The translations under genes and the position numbers were made by a program. Positions 33,843-42,397 of a stretch of DNA of 64,000 nt are shown one piece after another. Source of the DNA: UBA2040 sp963977135 (GTDB taxonomy: Bacteria > Bacteroidota > Bacteroidia > Flavobacteriales_D > Crocinitomicaceae). The notes under the pieces were generated by a model. The model was not told the DNA's origin, made no database searches, and worked only from the letters and a program-made list of their open reading frames with translations. Location: contig CAXBNN010000008.1 in the NCBI GenBank assembly GCA_963977135.1, positions 62,001-126,000 on the forward strand, given 5' to 3'. Within the stretch, counting starts at the first letter, position 1. Every line of letters starts with the position of its first letter.

Positions 33843-35089
33843 TAAAAGAGGCGACAGAAATATCAAATGATTTGATGGAAACGTTGAAATATGTGAACCA
33901 AAATTCACCATTTTATCGACGTATATTGGCCGATTTTGATTTCTCAGAAACACTCGCAACTTCAGAATGGAGAGCTTTACCCTTCACGAACAAAGATGAT
34001 CTTTCTGCAAACAATGAAGAATTTTTAAGTGTTCCATATACAGAAATTGCCGATTTTGTTACAACCTCTGGCACAACAGGTGATCCAGTGACAGTTTATC
34101 TTTCGCGTTCTGACCTGAAACGACTTGCATTAAACGAAAGAGATTCTTTGGTTTTAGCTGGCGTAAAAAAAGGCGACATAGTTCAATTAATGACAACCAT
34201 CGATAGGCAATTTATGGCAGGAATGGCTTATTTCATGGGAGTTCAGGAATTAGAAGCTGGGATGGTTCGAATCGGACCAGGCGTTCCAGAATTACAATGG
34301 GATTCAATTCAAAAGTACAGACCAAGAGTTCTAATTGCCGTTCCAAGCTTCATTCTAACGCTTATTGATTACGCGAAAAAGAAAGGCATAGATTTTAAAA
34401 ATTCATCTGTAGAATCCATTGTTTGTATCGGGGAATCGGTTCGAACACCTGATTTTGAGTTGAATACTTTAGGGGAAAGAATATCAAACGATTGGCCTAT
34501 CCAGTTGTATTCAACTTATGCATCGACTGAAATGGCTACGGCATTTACGGAATGTGAAGCACAAAAAGGTTGTCATTTAAATGATGAATTGTTATTTTTA
34601 GAAGTACTTGACGAAGAAGGTAATGAAGTTCAAAATGGGGCAGAAGGTGAAATAGTGATTACAACATTAGGCGTTACAGGAACTCCACTTCTGCGATACA
34701 AAACAGGCGACATCGCTAAAAGAATTACTGATCCTTGTTCATGTGGCAAAACATCTGTGCGATTAGGTCCAATTGTTGGTAGAAAAAATCAGCTGATAAA
34801 GTTTAAAGGAACAAGTGTTTTTCCTCAAGCTATTTTTGATGTTTTTGAAGAATTCAATGAAGTAATTTGCTACAAAGTCATTGTCAAAAAGGATGATATT
34901 GGGAATGATAGTATCAACGTGTTATTGGCAAGGAATTTGGAGAATACAGAAGTCATTGAAGAAATTAAAAGAAAATGTAATTCTCGATTAAAAGTAATTC
35001 CTAATTTCGAGTATGAAGATTTGGAAAGAATTCAGGCTCAGGTTTATAAAAAGAATTTGCGTAAGCCTGAAAAAATAATTTTTGTTTAA
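33839..35089 (+). CDS. AMP-dependent acyl ligase, phenylacetate-CoA ligase-like
   Basis: A 416-residue adenylate-forming enzyme. The start at ATG 33839 gives an ATGA overlap with the preceding stop and follows AAGGAGAAG; ATG 33824 is possible. The P-loop is TTSGTTGDPVTVY, and the later motifs are YSTYASTEMATAF and LLRYKTGDIA, then CSCGKTS with a PaaK-like C-terminal domain. In the aryl polyene pathway a ligase of this type activates 4-coumarate (or 4-hydroxybenzoate) to the ACP thioester. I infer that role from the tyrosine ammonia-lyase and ACP genes nearby. CoA or ACP specificity cannot be read from the sequence. Confidence 0.88.
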   Translation: MIKEATEISNDLMETLKYVNQNSPFYRRILADFDFSETLATSEWRALPFTNKDDLSANNEEFLSVPYTEIADFVTTSGTTGDPVTVYLSRSDLKRLALNERDSLVLAGVKKGDIVQLMTTIDRQFMAGMAYFMGVQELEAGMVRIGPGVPELQWDSIQKYRPRVLIAVPSFILTLIDYAKKKGIDFKNSSVESIVCIGESVRTPDFELNTLGERISNDWPIQLYSTYASTEMATAFTECEAQKGCHLNDELLFLEVLDEEGNEVQNGAEGEIVITTLGVTGTPLLRYKTGDIAKRITDPCSCGKTSVRLGPIVGRKNQLIKFKGTSVFPQAIFDVFEEFNEVICYKVIVKKDDIGNDSINVLLARNLENTEVIEEIKRKCNSRLKVIPNFEYEDLERIQAQVYKKNLRKPEKIIFV

Positions 35090-35105
35090 CTAAATACAAT
35101 TTAAA

Positions 35106-35756
35106 ATGAAAAAGTATCTATTATTATCAATGTGCCTAGTTGGACTTTCGTTTGGAATGAAAGCACAAACAGTGGCAGATCTTTTAGGGAATTCGTATGT
35201 TCAAGTTACATGGTTAGGAATTGATTTTTCGCATGTAAAACTAATTGGTGAATTCAACCAATTTCAGGAAGCTGGTGAGACTGGTCCTGAACTTATTAAA
35301 TCAAAATACTTCCCTGCGTGGAACGAATTGATTATCAAAGAATCGGATAAATACAATGTTGCCGCTATGATTCGTAAGGAAAATGTAGAAATGAACATTG
35401 AGCCGATCATGAAAATTAATGCTAAAACTGATATTGCCGATTTAGAAGGTAGAGAGAATCCGAACTATACCGAAGAAGAGATCAGAGAATTTGTAAAAAA
35501 ATACAATTTCGGAGATAAAGAAGGAATAGGTATGCTATTCATTGCAGAGTCGATGAATAAAACAGCTGTAACGGCTCGATATCACTTCGTGGCAATCAAT
35601 TTGAGTAACAATGAAGTTATTTTGCAAGAATTATTTAATACAGTTCCAGGTGGATTCGGATTACGCAATTACTGGGCAAAATCTTTTTATTTGGTAATCG
35701 ATGAAATTGAGGGTAAAAAATACAAACAGTGGAAAAAAGCTGCTGGGATTAAATAG
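35106..35756 (+). CDS. Secreted hypothetical protein
   Basis: A 216-residue protein with a signal peptide ending at MKAQT. The mature protein has repeated beta-type segments, several acidic stretches and a KYKQWKKAAGIK tail. I recognise no family. It is 16 bases after the AMP-ligase stop and ends before a terminator, so it is the last gene of that unit. It may be a periplasmic factor of the pigment locus, but only location supports this. Confidence 0.7.
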   Translation: MKKYLLLSMCLVGLSFGMKAQTVADLLGNSYVQVTWLGIDFSHVKLIGEFNQFQEAGETGPELIKSKYFPAWNELIIKESDKYNVAAMIRKENVEMNIEPIMKINAKTDIADLEGRENPNYTEEEIREFVKKYNFGDKEGIGMLFIAESMNKTAVTARYHFVAINLSNNEVILQELFNTVPGGFGLRNYWAKSFYLVIDEIEGKKYKQWKKAAGIK

Positions 35757-35777
35757 TATTTTTTAATAAGGAGATTG

Positions 35778-35809
35778 AAGGATGAGTTCGAAAGAATTCA
35801 TCCTTTTTT
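35778..35809 (+). terminator. Intrinsic terminator ending the Ntn-hydrolase/ligase unit
   Basis: AAGGATGA pairs with TCATCCTT, and TTC/GAA extends the stem around a GAAA-type loop; six T follow. It overlaps the stop codon of the convergent halogenase gene. Confidence 0.8.
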
Positions 35810-37043
35810 ATGTTGTTTTGGGTGTAACGATATTCATCACCTTATTCAAGGTTTGCAATAAGGTAGAATGCTTTTTAACAAATGGATTTGTTTCGTCCCA
35901 AACATAACCTGCTAAAACAGAGCAAATTTGTCTACGGAAATCATCATTCGTGTTTTTAGAGAAGAAAATATTTTGCAATGAACCATCATACCAGCCATTT
36001 ACATAACTTCTGAAAACGTCAATTCCTTTTTGCAAATAGGAACTGTAATCTTGGAAATCGACATCTTCACCTTTCAAATGTGTGCCTACTATTTCAGCGG
36101 CTTTATATCCAGATGTTATTGCAAGTGTTACTCCTGAACTGAAAATTGGATCTAAAAACTCGGTGCTATTTCCGCATAAAATATACCCTTCTCCATACAG
36201 TTGTTTTACTGAAACAGAGTAGTTCGTTACTTTCATCGGTTCAAACTTGTATTCAGCGTCAACATAACGATCAGAAAGACCCGGAAAAGTACTAACCAAT
36301 TCCTTGTATTTCTTTCCACCATTTTCAGCACATTCTTCCACAAAAGTTGAATCACCGACTATACCAACAGAAGCTGTTCCGTCAGAAAACGGAATGGACC
36401 AAATCCAAGAAGTATTGTTGTTGAAGGAATGTACGAAAATGTTGTTTCCTGCGATATCTGTTCGTTTACTGTCATCTAAATGCGAAAAAACAGCACTTCG
36501 AGGTGGCGTAGGAACCGGAACTTCCAAATCGAACATTCTTGGTAAAACACGTCCATAACCACTAGCATCCATGACAAAGCGAGAAGTTAGTTTTTGTTCA
36601 TTTCCTTCTGAATCGCGATACGTAACGGTTTGAATTTCTGGGCTTGTTTTAACATCCAAAACTTCTGCTTTGAATTCTAAATTGGCACCTTTTTTCTCTG
36701 TTTCAATGGCCAATGCGTGATCAAATTGAGCTCTTTTTACCTGATAAGTATATTTCCAACCGTCTGTATATTGATTATCGAAACGGAAGTCGCAAAGTTC
36801 GTCGTTATGATAAAAGCATGCGCCAGATTTAACTTGAAAATTCAAATCTTCAACACATTTTAATAGTCCCAATTCGTCCAAATAATCCATGCAATGTGGC
36901 AATAAGCTTTCGCCAATTACAAAACGTGGAAATTGCATTTTCTCTAGAATTTTAACTGTGAAACCTTGCTGTATTAGTTTACATGCTGCAGTAGTTCCAG
37001 CAGGACCCGCGCCGATTATTATGATGTCAAAATTTGTTGTCAT
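35808..37043 (-). CDS. FAD-dependent halogenase-family oxidoreductase
   Basis: A 411-residue flavoprotein. IIIGAGPAGTTAACKLIQQG is the Rossmann FAD motif (about residues 7-26), and SWIWSIPFSDG (about 216-226) contains the WxWxIP pattern of flavin-dependent halogenases. The motif separates these from ordinary monooxygenases. The GNSTEFLDPIFSSGV block that follows the substrate cavity is also typical. Some flexirubins carry a chlorine on the aryl ring, which fits. The catalytic Lys of tryptophan halogenases (KxxxGFRRD-type segment, around residue 75-80 in those enzymes) is not obvious to me, so a non-halogenating oxidase is possible. It is the last gene of a four-gene minus-strand operon and overlaps its upstream neighbour by 17 bases. 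Confidence 0.82.
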   Translation of the reverse strand: MTTNFDIIIIGAGPAGTTAACKLIQQGFTVKILEKMQFPRFVIGESLLPHCMDYLDELGLLKCVEDLNFQVKSGACFYHNDELCDFRFDNQYTDGWKYTYQVKRAQFDHALAIETEKKGANLEFKAEVLDVKTSPEIQTVTYRDSEGNEQKLTSRFVMDASGYGRVLPRMFDLEVPVPTPPRSAVFSHLDDSKRTDIAGNNIFVHSFNNNTSWIWSIPFSDGTASVGIVGDSTFVEECAENGGKKYKELVSTFPGLSDRYVDAEYKFEPMKVTNYSVSVKQLYGEGYILCGNSTEFLDPIFSSGVTLAITSGYKAAEIVGTHLKGEDVDFQDYSSYLQKGIDVFRSYVNGWYDGSLQNIFFSKNTNDDFRRQICSVLAGYVWDETNPFVKKHSTLLQTLNKVMNIVTPKTT

Positions 37044-38565
37044 GCGCGTTGATGTTTTGAATCGTATTTTCTGGGTCTATAAAGTTGAAACAAGTCACAA
37101 AGGCTCCGATTGTTGCACCTAAGATACCATGAAATATGATATTTTGTCCAGTTAAATATAAATTTGGAATACGCGTTCTTGTATTTATTGAAGTAGCAAT
37201 TGGGTTACGAAAGCTTTTCATAATTCCATATAATGATCCTTCTGGAGTTCCTATGTAATCTTTATAGGTCAAAGGAGTGGAACTATAAACGTTATTTATT
37301 GCTTCTCGGAATCCAGGGTATCTCGACTCCATTCTAGCCATAACCTTTTCTTCTTTCATTTTTTTAAACTCATGGTAAGCAGCGTCACGCTCAGATGGTT
37401 TAAGTCTTGTATTAAAGGTATCTTCCCATTTTTTAACTTCATCAATAGACATGTATGCCATCACGCATATTGATTCTGCATATTCTTCAGATTTAGAAGA
37501 AGATGGTGTGCAGACATACAAGGCTTGTGGCCACGTTTCTTGAGTATAGTTCACTACATCCCAACAATCATCGGTAAAATGCTCATAAATATTGTGATTG
37601 ATATAGGGAAACGATTTCTCTTTTAATGAAAAGTATACCATGAAAGAAGAAACTGTATTTTCCAATTTCAAAATTCTATCTCTATACGCAGGACGGAAAT
37701 TTTCTTTTCCAAAAATAGTAATGGTCAAAGCTGGATGCAAATTGGAAATGAAGTTCTTTGCAAAATACTGAGAACCATCTTCACACTCAACGGAACTTGC
37801 AGAACGATCTGAATTATAATTCGCTTTTACGACTTCTTTCCTTTTTAAAACTTCTCCGCCGTGTTTTCTTAATTCACGCACAAGTAATTTGGAAATTTGC
37901 GAACCTCCATCAATCATTCGGTAACTGCCTTGTATATAACTATTTAATATTAACGCGAGAACATAAAAAGGAGTGGTTTCTTTATCTCCGGCGTATAGCA
38001 TACCTGTGCCCAACAAAACTTCGCGGAGTTCTTTATTCTCAGTCAAACTATCAACAAATTCCCAAGCGGAGATTTCTAGAACCTCGGGCGTATCGATGTA
38101 GTTATCCTCTTCGTTTAGCTTAAGGTTGTACAAGGGAAAGAAATCGCACATTTCCTTAATCTTGCCACAAAACTTTAGAATAGCTGTCTCTTCTTTGGGG
38201 AAAAGGTCAATTAATTGAGAAGAAAATTTCTCGTAGCCTTGGCCATAAGGATAAGATTTTCCATTCGGCAATCTGACTTTGTCGAAACAATCTCTATCCA
38301 ACGATTTCATATTCAAAGAATCAAAAATACCGAGATACTTGAACATTTTGTTTAGGTTTTGACCTTCATCCAAACCGCCAACATAATGCACCCCTGTATC
38401 AAAAACACACTTATCGCGACTGAAAACTTGCAATGCACCACCTATCTGATGATTCTTTTCCAGAACCAGAACAGAATAATTGTTTTTCGCCAAAATAACA
38501 GCAGAGGACAAACCGCCCATTCCGCTGCCAACAATAACAAAATCATATATTTTTTTATCTCCCAT
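37027..38565 (-). CDS. CrtI-like NAD(P)/FAD-dependent oxidoreductase (pigment locus)
   Basis: A 512-residue flavoprotein of the phytoene desaturase/retinol saturase type. The FAD motif VGSGMGGLSSAVILAKNNYS lies at about residues 11-30, followed by LEKNHQIGGALQVFSRD, and the C-terminal LYLTGQNIIFHGILGATIG closes the FAD site. The polyene chain of flexirubin would be a natural substrate for such an enzyme, as desaturase, isomerase or saturase, but the reaction has not been established to my knowledge. It overlaps both neighbours: it abuts the trifunctional transporter gene and overlaps the halogenase gene. The paralogue at 42398 is in the same operon. Confidence 0.85.
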   Translation of the reverse strand: MGDKKIYDFVIVGSGMGGLSSAVILAKNNYSVLVLEKNHQIGGALQVFSRDKCVFDTGVHYVGGLDEGQNLNKMFKYLGIFDSLNMKSLDRDCFDKVRLPNGKSYPYGQGYEKFSSQLIDLFPKEETAILKFCGKIKEMCDFFPLYNLKLNEEDNYIDTPEVLEISAWEFVDSLTENKELREVLLGTGMLYAGDKETTPFYVLALILNSYIQGSYRMIDGGSQISKLLVRELRKHGGEVLKRKEVVKANYNSDRSASSVECEDGSQYFAKNFISNLHPALTITIFGKENFRPAYRDRILKLENTVSSFMVYFSLKEKSFPYINHNIYEHFTDDCWDVVNYTQETWPQALYVCTPSSSKSEEYAESICVMAYMSIDEVKKWEDTFNTRLKPSERDAAYHEFKKMKEEKVMARMESRYPGFREAINNVYSSTPLTYKDYIGTPEGSLYGIMKSFRNPIATSINTRTRIPNLYLTGQNIIFHGILGATIGAFVTCFNFIDPENTIQNINAHDNKF

Positions 38566-41500
38566 TAATCTCTCTTTCGTAAGATTATTAAAACATTCGA
38601 TGTAGTTTTTGAATGTTTTTGAATTTCAATTTCTAAATTGTTTTTCTTGGCAAATTCTTGCATATCCTCCTCAGAAATGAATTCCAAAGGATGCTCGGCT
38701 TTATTAAACCCAAACACTTTTGTCGAGAAGAATTCGGTCAATTTTGTCATTTTATACGAACGTTCTTCACCTTTTAAGCCATCACGAATCATCAAAATTC
38801 CATTGGCGTTCAATTTACCAACTATTTTTTGAAGTAAGTTGTCTTGGTCGCTTTTTGGTAAATAATGTAATACGTCGTTTAAAAATAGAACGTCGCAAGC
38901 CTGAACATCGACTTGTCGAATATCATTACTCTCGAAACTTAGGTCTTTCTTAATTGTTATTGCGTGTTCGGCAATTTCAATTTTGTCCTTGTCGTAGTCT
39001 ATTCCTTTTATTATTCTTTCGTTATTTCTATAGTAGAGATAATGACTCAAATATCCATAACCGCATCCGAAATCATAAATCACTTTTCTGTCATCAATGA
39101 GTTTATCGTAAAATGCAAAATTTGCTTTTTCTAATCTCCATTTTACGCGAACGTACCATTCTAAAATTGGACCTTTTAAAACGAAATTCTTCAAAAGAAT
39201 AGGTCCCCAGAAATCTGTTCCGCCATGTTCTTTTTTAGTTTCAGCCATTCCTTCAACCATTACCCTTTTAGCAATTTTTGTCGTCTGAGAGTAGGTAATG
39301 TTCTCATCGTATGGAATTAGATCTAGCGCTTTAATGGTAATTTTCCCTCTGTTGATTAAGATATCATTTTTAGGATTGGCTTCGTGTGCTCCGCTGATTA
39401 CGATTGGTTGAATATCCATTTGCAATTCATTCGCAATGTGGAACGCTCCTTTGTGAAAACGATTCATTGTTCCATCTTTACTTCGTGTCCCTTCAGGGAA
39501 AATAACTACTTGATAACCTTCCGCTATACGCTCTCGAATTTGTTTCAAATTGTCATCGGCTCCTTCTTTTGCAAACGGGAATCCTGCATAGCGAATAAAT
39601 AGTCCAAAAACTGGGGAATTATATACCCAACTTTTCACCATGATCACAGTTTTCGGATTAATCATCAGAACAAGTAGTATGTCCAAAAACGAGCTATGAT
39701 TGGCAATAATAATGTTTGGTTTACTGAAATCGATTTTGTCAACCAAGACTTCCTTTTTAATATGAAAGCCTGCATAAATAGTTGATTTCGCTAATCTGGA
39801 AACCAAGAAATTTAAAAACTGTCGCTTTTTCACCTTTTTTATGGGTAAAGGGAAAAGAACGAAAACGACCAATAGAGTCAAAAATATGCTGCCAAAAAGA
39901 AAATAAGTGTAAAGGAAAATACTATACAATAAAGTGAAAAACGTTATCGGAGGCTTTCCTTGATTGGTTCTGTTAAACACGAAGAGATTGAACAATAGTG
40001 GCTGGACAAATAGAGTGATAATTAATATTGTAGAGATCCCAATTATGCTCACCAAAGCAATTGAATTTATAGCTGGATGATGAGCAAAAATCAAGACACC
40101 AGTGCCCAGTAATGTTGTTATTCCTGAAAGTATAATAGCCGATCGATATGATTTATATGAGTCACTTCCTGTTTTATACTGCTGCATCAATCCATCAGTG
40201 GTGAATATGCTAAAATCATCGCCTAAACCGAAAATGAAAGTGGTAATTATAATGTTGACGAAATTGAATTTGATATCCAAAAGGTTGGTGATACCCAAGA
40301 TCCAAATCCAAGCCAAAAGCATTGGTAGGAAAGCGAATAATGCCAATTCTATTCTTCCATAAATAATTAACAAAGTAATGAAAACCAGTAAGACAGAGAA
40401 GAGCAAAAGGAAATTAAAATCGTTTTGAACCGAAGTCAACATCATTTCTGTTATTTCGGAAATATCTAAAATAAATGCTCCATCAACCGAGTGAATTTTC
40501 ACTTTACACTCAGCTAATTTTCCTCTATCAATGACTATACTAGTGATATACGATTGCTCGTTTTCAGAAGAAAATTGAAATTTAGTTAGTCCTAAATCTT
40601 GAGCCAAGGATTCACCTTTTTCTGGATCAAAAGTATTTTCAGAAATCCATTTGTAAAAAGGATCAAATGCAGTTGAAGAAAAATTGTTTTGCGCTGATGC
40701 TTCAGCAATATCTTTTTCAACCTGATCTTTCCGCGAGGACCAAAAAGTCAACCAATTTCTTTCTCCTTGGGCAATTTTCTCCTGATTAGGTAAATACGGC
40801 GCGGTAGAAATCAATTCACTTATGCCTAGTTCTTTCCGGTTTGTTTGAAGCGTGTCGAATATTTCTGCATTCAATGCTCTCGCTTTGTCTTCGGATGTTG
40901 CAGAGGCAATAACGTAAAACTTTTTATCATCATTCGGGTTGATTCCCGTATAGAATGCTTCTTTCTTTTTCAATTCATCAGTATGAAAAGAAAGTCGGTT
41001 GACATCGGCATCAAATGAGGCGTCGAACCCGCGAAATAGTGAGCCAGCCGTTATGAAAATCACTAACAAAATTCCAATTCTCAGGACCATTTTAGGCAGC
41101 TTTCGATCTTTCGTTTTTTGAACTGAATTAGGCAGATTAACCTTTAATAGTACAAAGATTACTGGTTGAAGAAGTAATGTAAATAAAACAGAACCCAAAA
41201 GAGTAAAAAGAGCGATCATTCCAAAATTTTGGAGAATCACAGATTCAGCAAAAAGCAGAGCGCCAAGCGCTGCAATGGTCGTGAAGCTTCCAATAATCAT
41301 TGGTGCAGAGACATCTTTTATGGTTGAAAGAATATCTCCAGAATGTTTATAATGTGTAAAGAAATGGAACGAATAATCGAGGACAATTCCTAAAAGAACA
41401 GAAGCTGTTGCTAAAGAAATGGAGCTTATGTCAGGTTGTAAATATCCAACCATTCCCAATCCGCACAAGACGCCAAATACAGCTGGCAGTAAAAAATAAA

Positions 41501-42368
41501 AAGGTGCGAGGAGACTGCGGTAATATAAGACGAGGAGCAAAAGAATCAAGCCGAGACTTAAAAAAGCCGTCAAATAAGTATCCGCTTTAACTTGTCGAGC
41601 GTTTTCAACGGCAATTTGGAATGTTCCAAAGAAATCGAAGTTCAGTTTCTCTTTTGCGTTGAGCTTAGTTTTGAAAGATTCTAAATCGTCGTTGAGTTGA
41701 TACAATGCTTTAGTATCATTTCTGTCAGGAACAATGCTCGCAAAGAATAGTATAGACTTTTCATCTTGCGTATAAACCAAACCATCTTTTACAACGTAAG
41801 CACCTTTTCCTTCTTCAGGACGAACGTTTTCTAATTGCTCATTGGCGATTCCTAAAGGATCTTGTGCAATGAAACTTTTCATGAAAAAGCCATCGCTTCC
41901 TTCTAGTTTCTTCGCATCGTTAGCTAAGGATTGTGCTATGGAAGTTTTTGTTATTTTACGCTCTATTTCTTCGTAATCAATTGGATGCGCATTTAGAACA
42001 AACGATTTTTGAAAATAACGAATCAGTTTTTTTTCATTCACATTTCGGTAAATGATCAAATCTGATATTCGACCTTCAAACTGAGTATTTAACTGTTCTT
42101 CGAGATTAATTAGTTTATCCTCTAGTTCATCTTCATCTTGAATTGCATCTATTGAAAAAATGATTTGTTTGTTTAGCGAATTTTCTTGAACGATTTTATT
42201 AAAACGCTGATATTGTTCGCTTTTTGGAAAAATAGAATACAAGTCTTCATTTATATTCAATTTTCCAACCCCGATTATCAAAAAGGAGACAATAGCAAGA
42301 AATAGCACCACAAAAAATAGTGGTTTCGAAATGAAAAATCGAACGATATTTGCAAATAATTTGCCCAT
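38565..42368 (-). CDS. Trifunctional MMPL transporter / lysophospholipid acyltransferase / SAM methyltransferase fusion
   Basis: A 1267-residue protein combining three domains. Residues about 1-820 form an RND/MMPL-type exporter with twelve or so helices in two halves (VLLGIVLDYSFHFFTHYKH, GLGDDFSIFTTDGLMQQY). Residues about 870-1060 form a PlsC-type acyltransferase with NHSSFLD (about 888-894) and FPEGTRSKDG (about 957-966). Residues about 1070-1267 form a class I methyltransferase with DFGCGYGYLSHYL (about 1098-1110). It probably exports or acylates the polyene ester at the inner membrane. The second gene of the minus-strand operon, 29 bases after the paralogous oxidoreductase. All three active-site signatures appear intact. 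Confidence 0.9.
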   Translation of the reverse strand: MGKLFANIVRFFISKPLFFVVLFLAIVSFLIIGVGKLNINEDLYSIFPKSEQYQRFNKIVQENSLNKQIIFSIDAIQDEDELEDKLINLEEQLNTQFEGRISDLIIYRNVNEKKLIRYFQKSFVLNAHPIDYEEIERKITKTSIAQSLANDAKKLEGSDGFFMKSFIAQDPLGIANEQLENVRPEEGKGAYVVKDGLVYTQDEKSILFFASIVPDRNDTKALYQLNDDLESFKTKLNAKEKLNFDFFGTFQIAVENARQVKADTYLTAFLSLGLILLLLVLYYRSLLAPFYFLLPAVFGVLCGLGMVGYLQPDISSISLATASVLLGIVLDYSFHFFTHYKHSGDILSTIKDVSAPMIIGSFTTIAALGALLFAESVILQNFGMIALFTLLGSVLFTLLLQPVIFVLLKVNLPNSVQKTKDRKLPKMVLRIGILLVIFITAGSLFRGFDASFDADVNRLSFHTDELKKKEAFYTGINPNDDKKFYVIASATSEDKARALNAEIFDTLQTNRKELGISELISTAPYLPNQEKIAQGERNWLTFWSSRKDQVEKDIAEASAQNNFSSTAFDPFYKWISENTFDPEKGESLAQDLGLTKFQFSSENEQSYITSIVIDRGKLAECKVKIHSVDGAFILDISEITEMMLTSVQNDFNFLLLFSVLLVFITLLIIYGRIELALFAFLPMLLAWIWILGITNLLDIKFNFVNIIITTFIFGLGDDFSIFTTDGLMQQYKTGSDSYKSYRSAIILSGITTLLGTGVLIFAHHPAINSIALVSIIGISTILIITLFVQPLLFNLFVFNRTNQGKPPITFFTLLYSIFLYTYFLFGSIFLTLLVVFVLFPLPIKKVKKRQFLNFLVSRLAKSTIYAGFHIKKEVLVDKIDFSKPNIIIANHSSFLDILLVLMINPKTVIMVKSWVYNSPVFGLFIRYAGFPFAKEGADDNLKQIRERIAEGYQVVIFPEGTRSKDGTMNRFHKGAFHIANELQMDIQPIVISGAHEANPKNDILINRGKITIKALDLIPYDENITYSQTTKIAKRVMVEGMAETKKEHGGTDFWGPILLKNFVLKGPILEWYVRVKWRLEKANFAFYDKLIDDRKVIYDFGCGYGYLSHYLYYRNNERIIKGIDYDKDKIEIAEHAITIKKDLSFESNDIRQVDVQACDVLFLNDVLHYLPKSDQDNLLQKIVGKLNANGILMIRDGLKGEERSYKMTKLTEFFSTKVFGFNKAEHPLEFISEEDMQEFAKKNNLEIEIQKHSKTTSNVLIILRKRD

Positions 42369-42397
42369 TTATTCGTATTCTAAAATCTTAAGATTAG

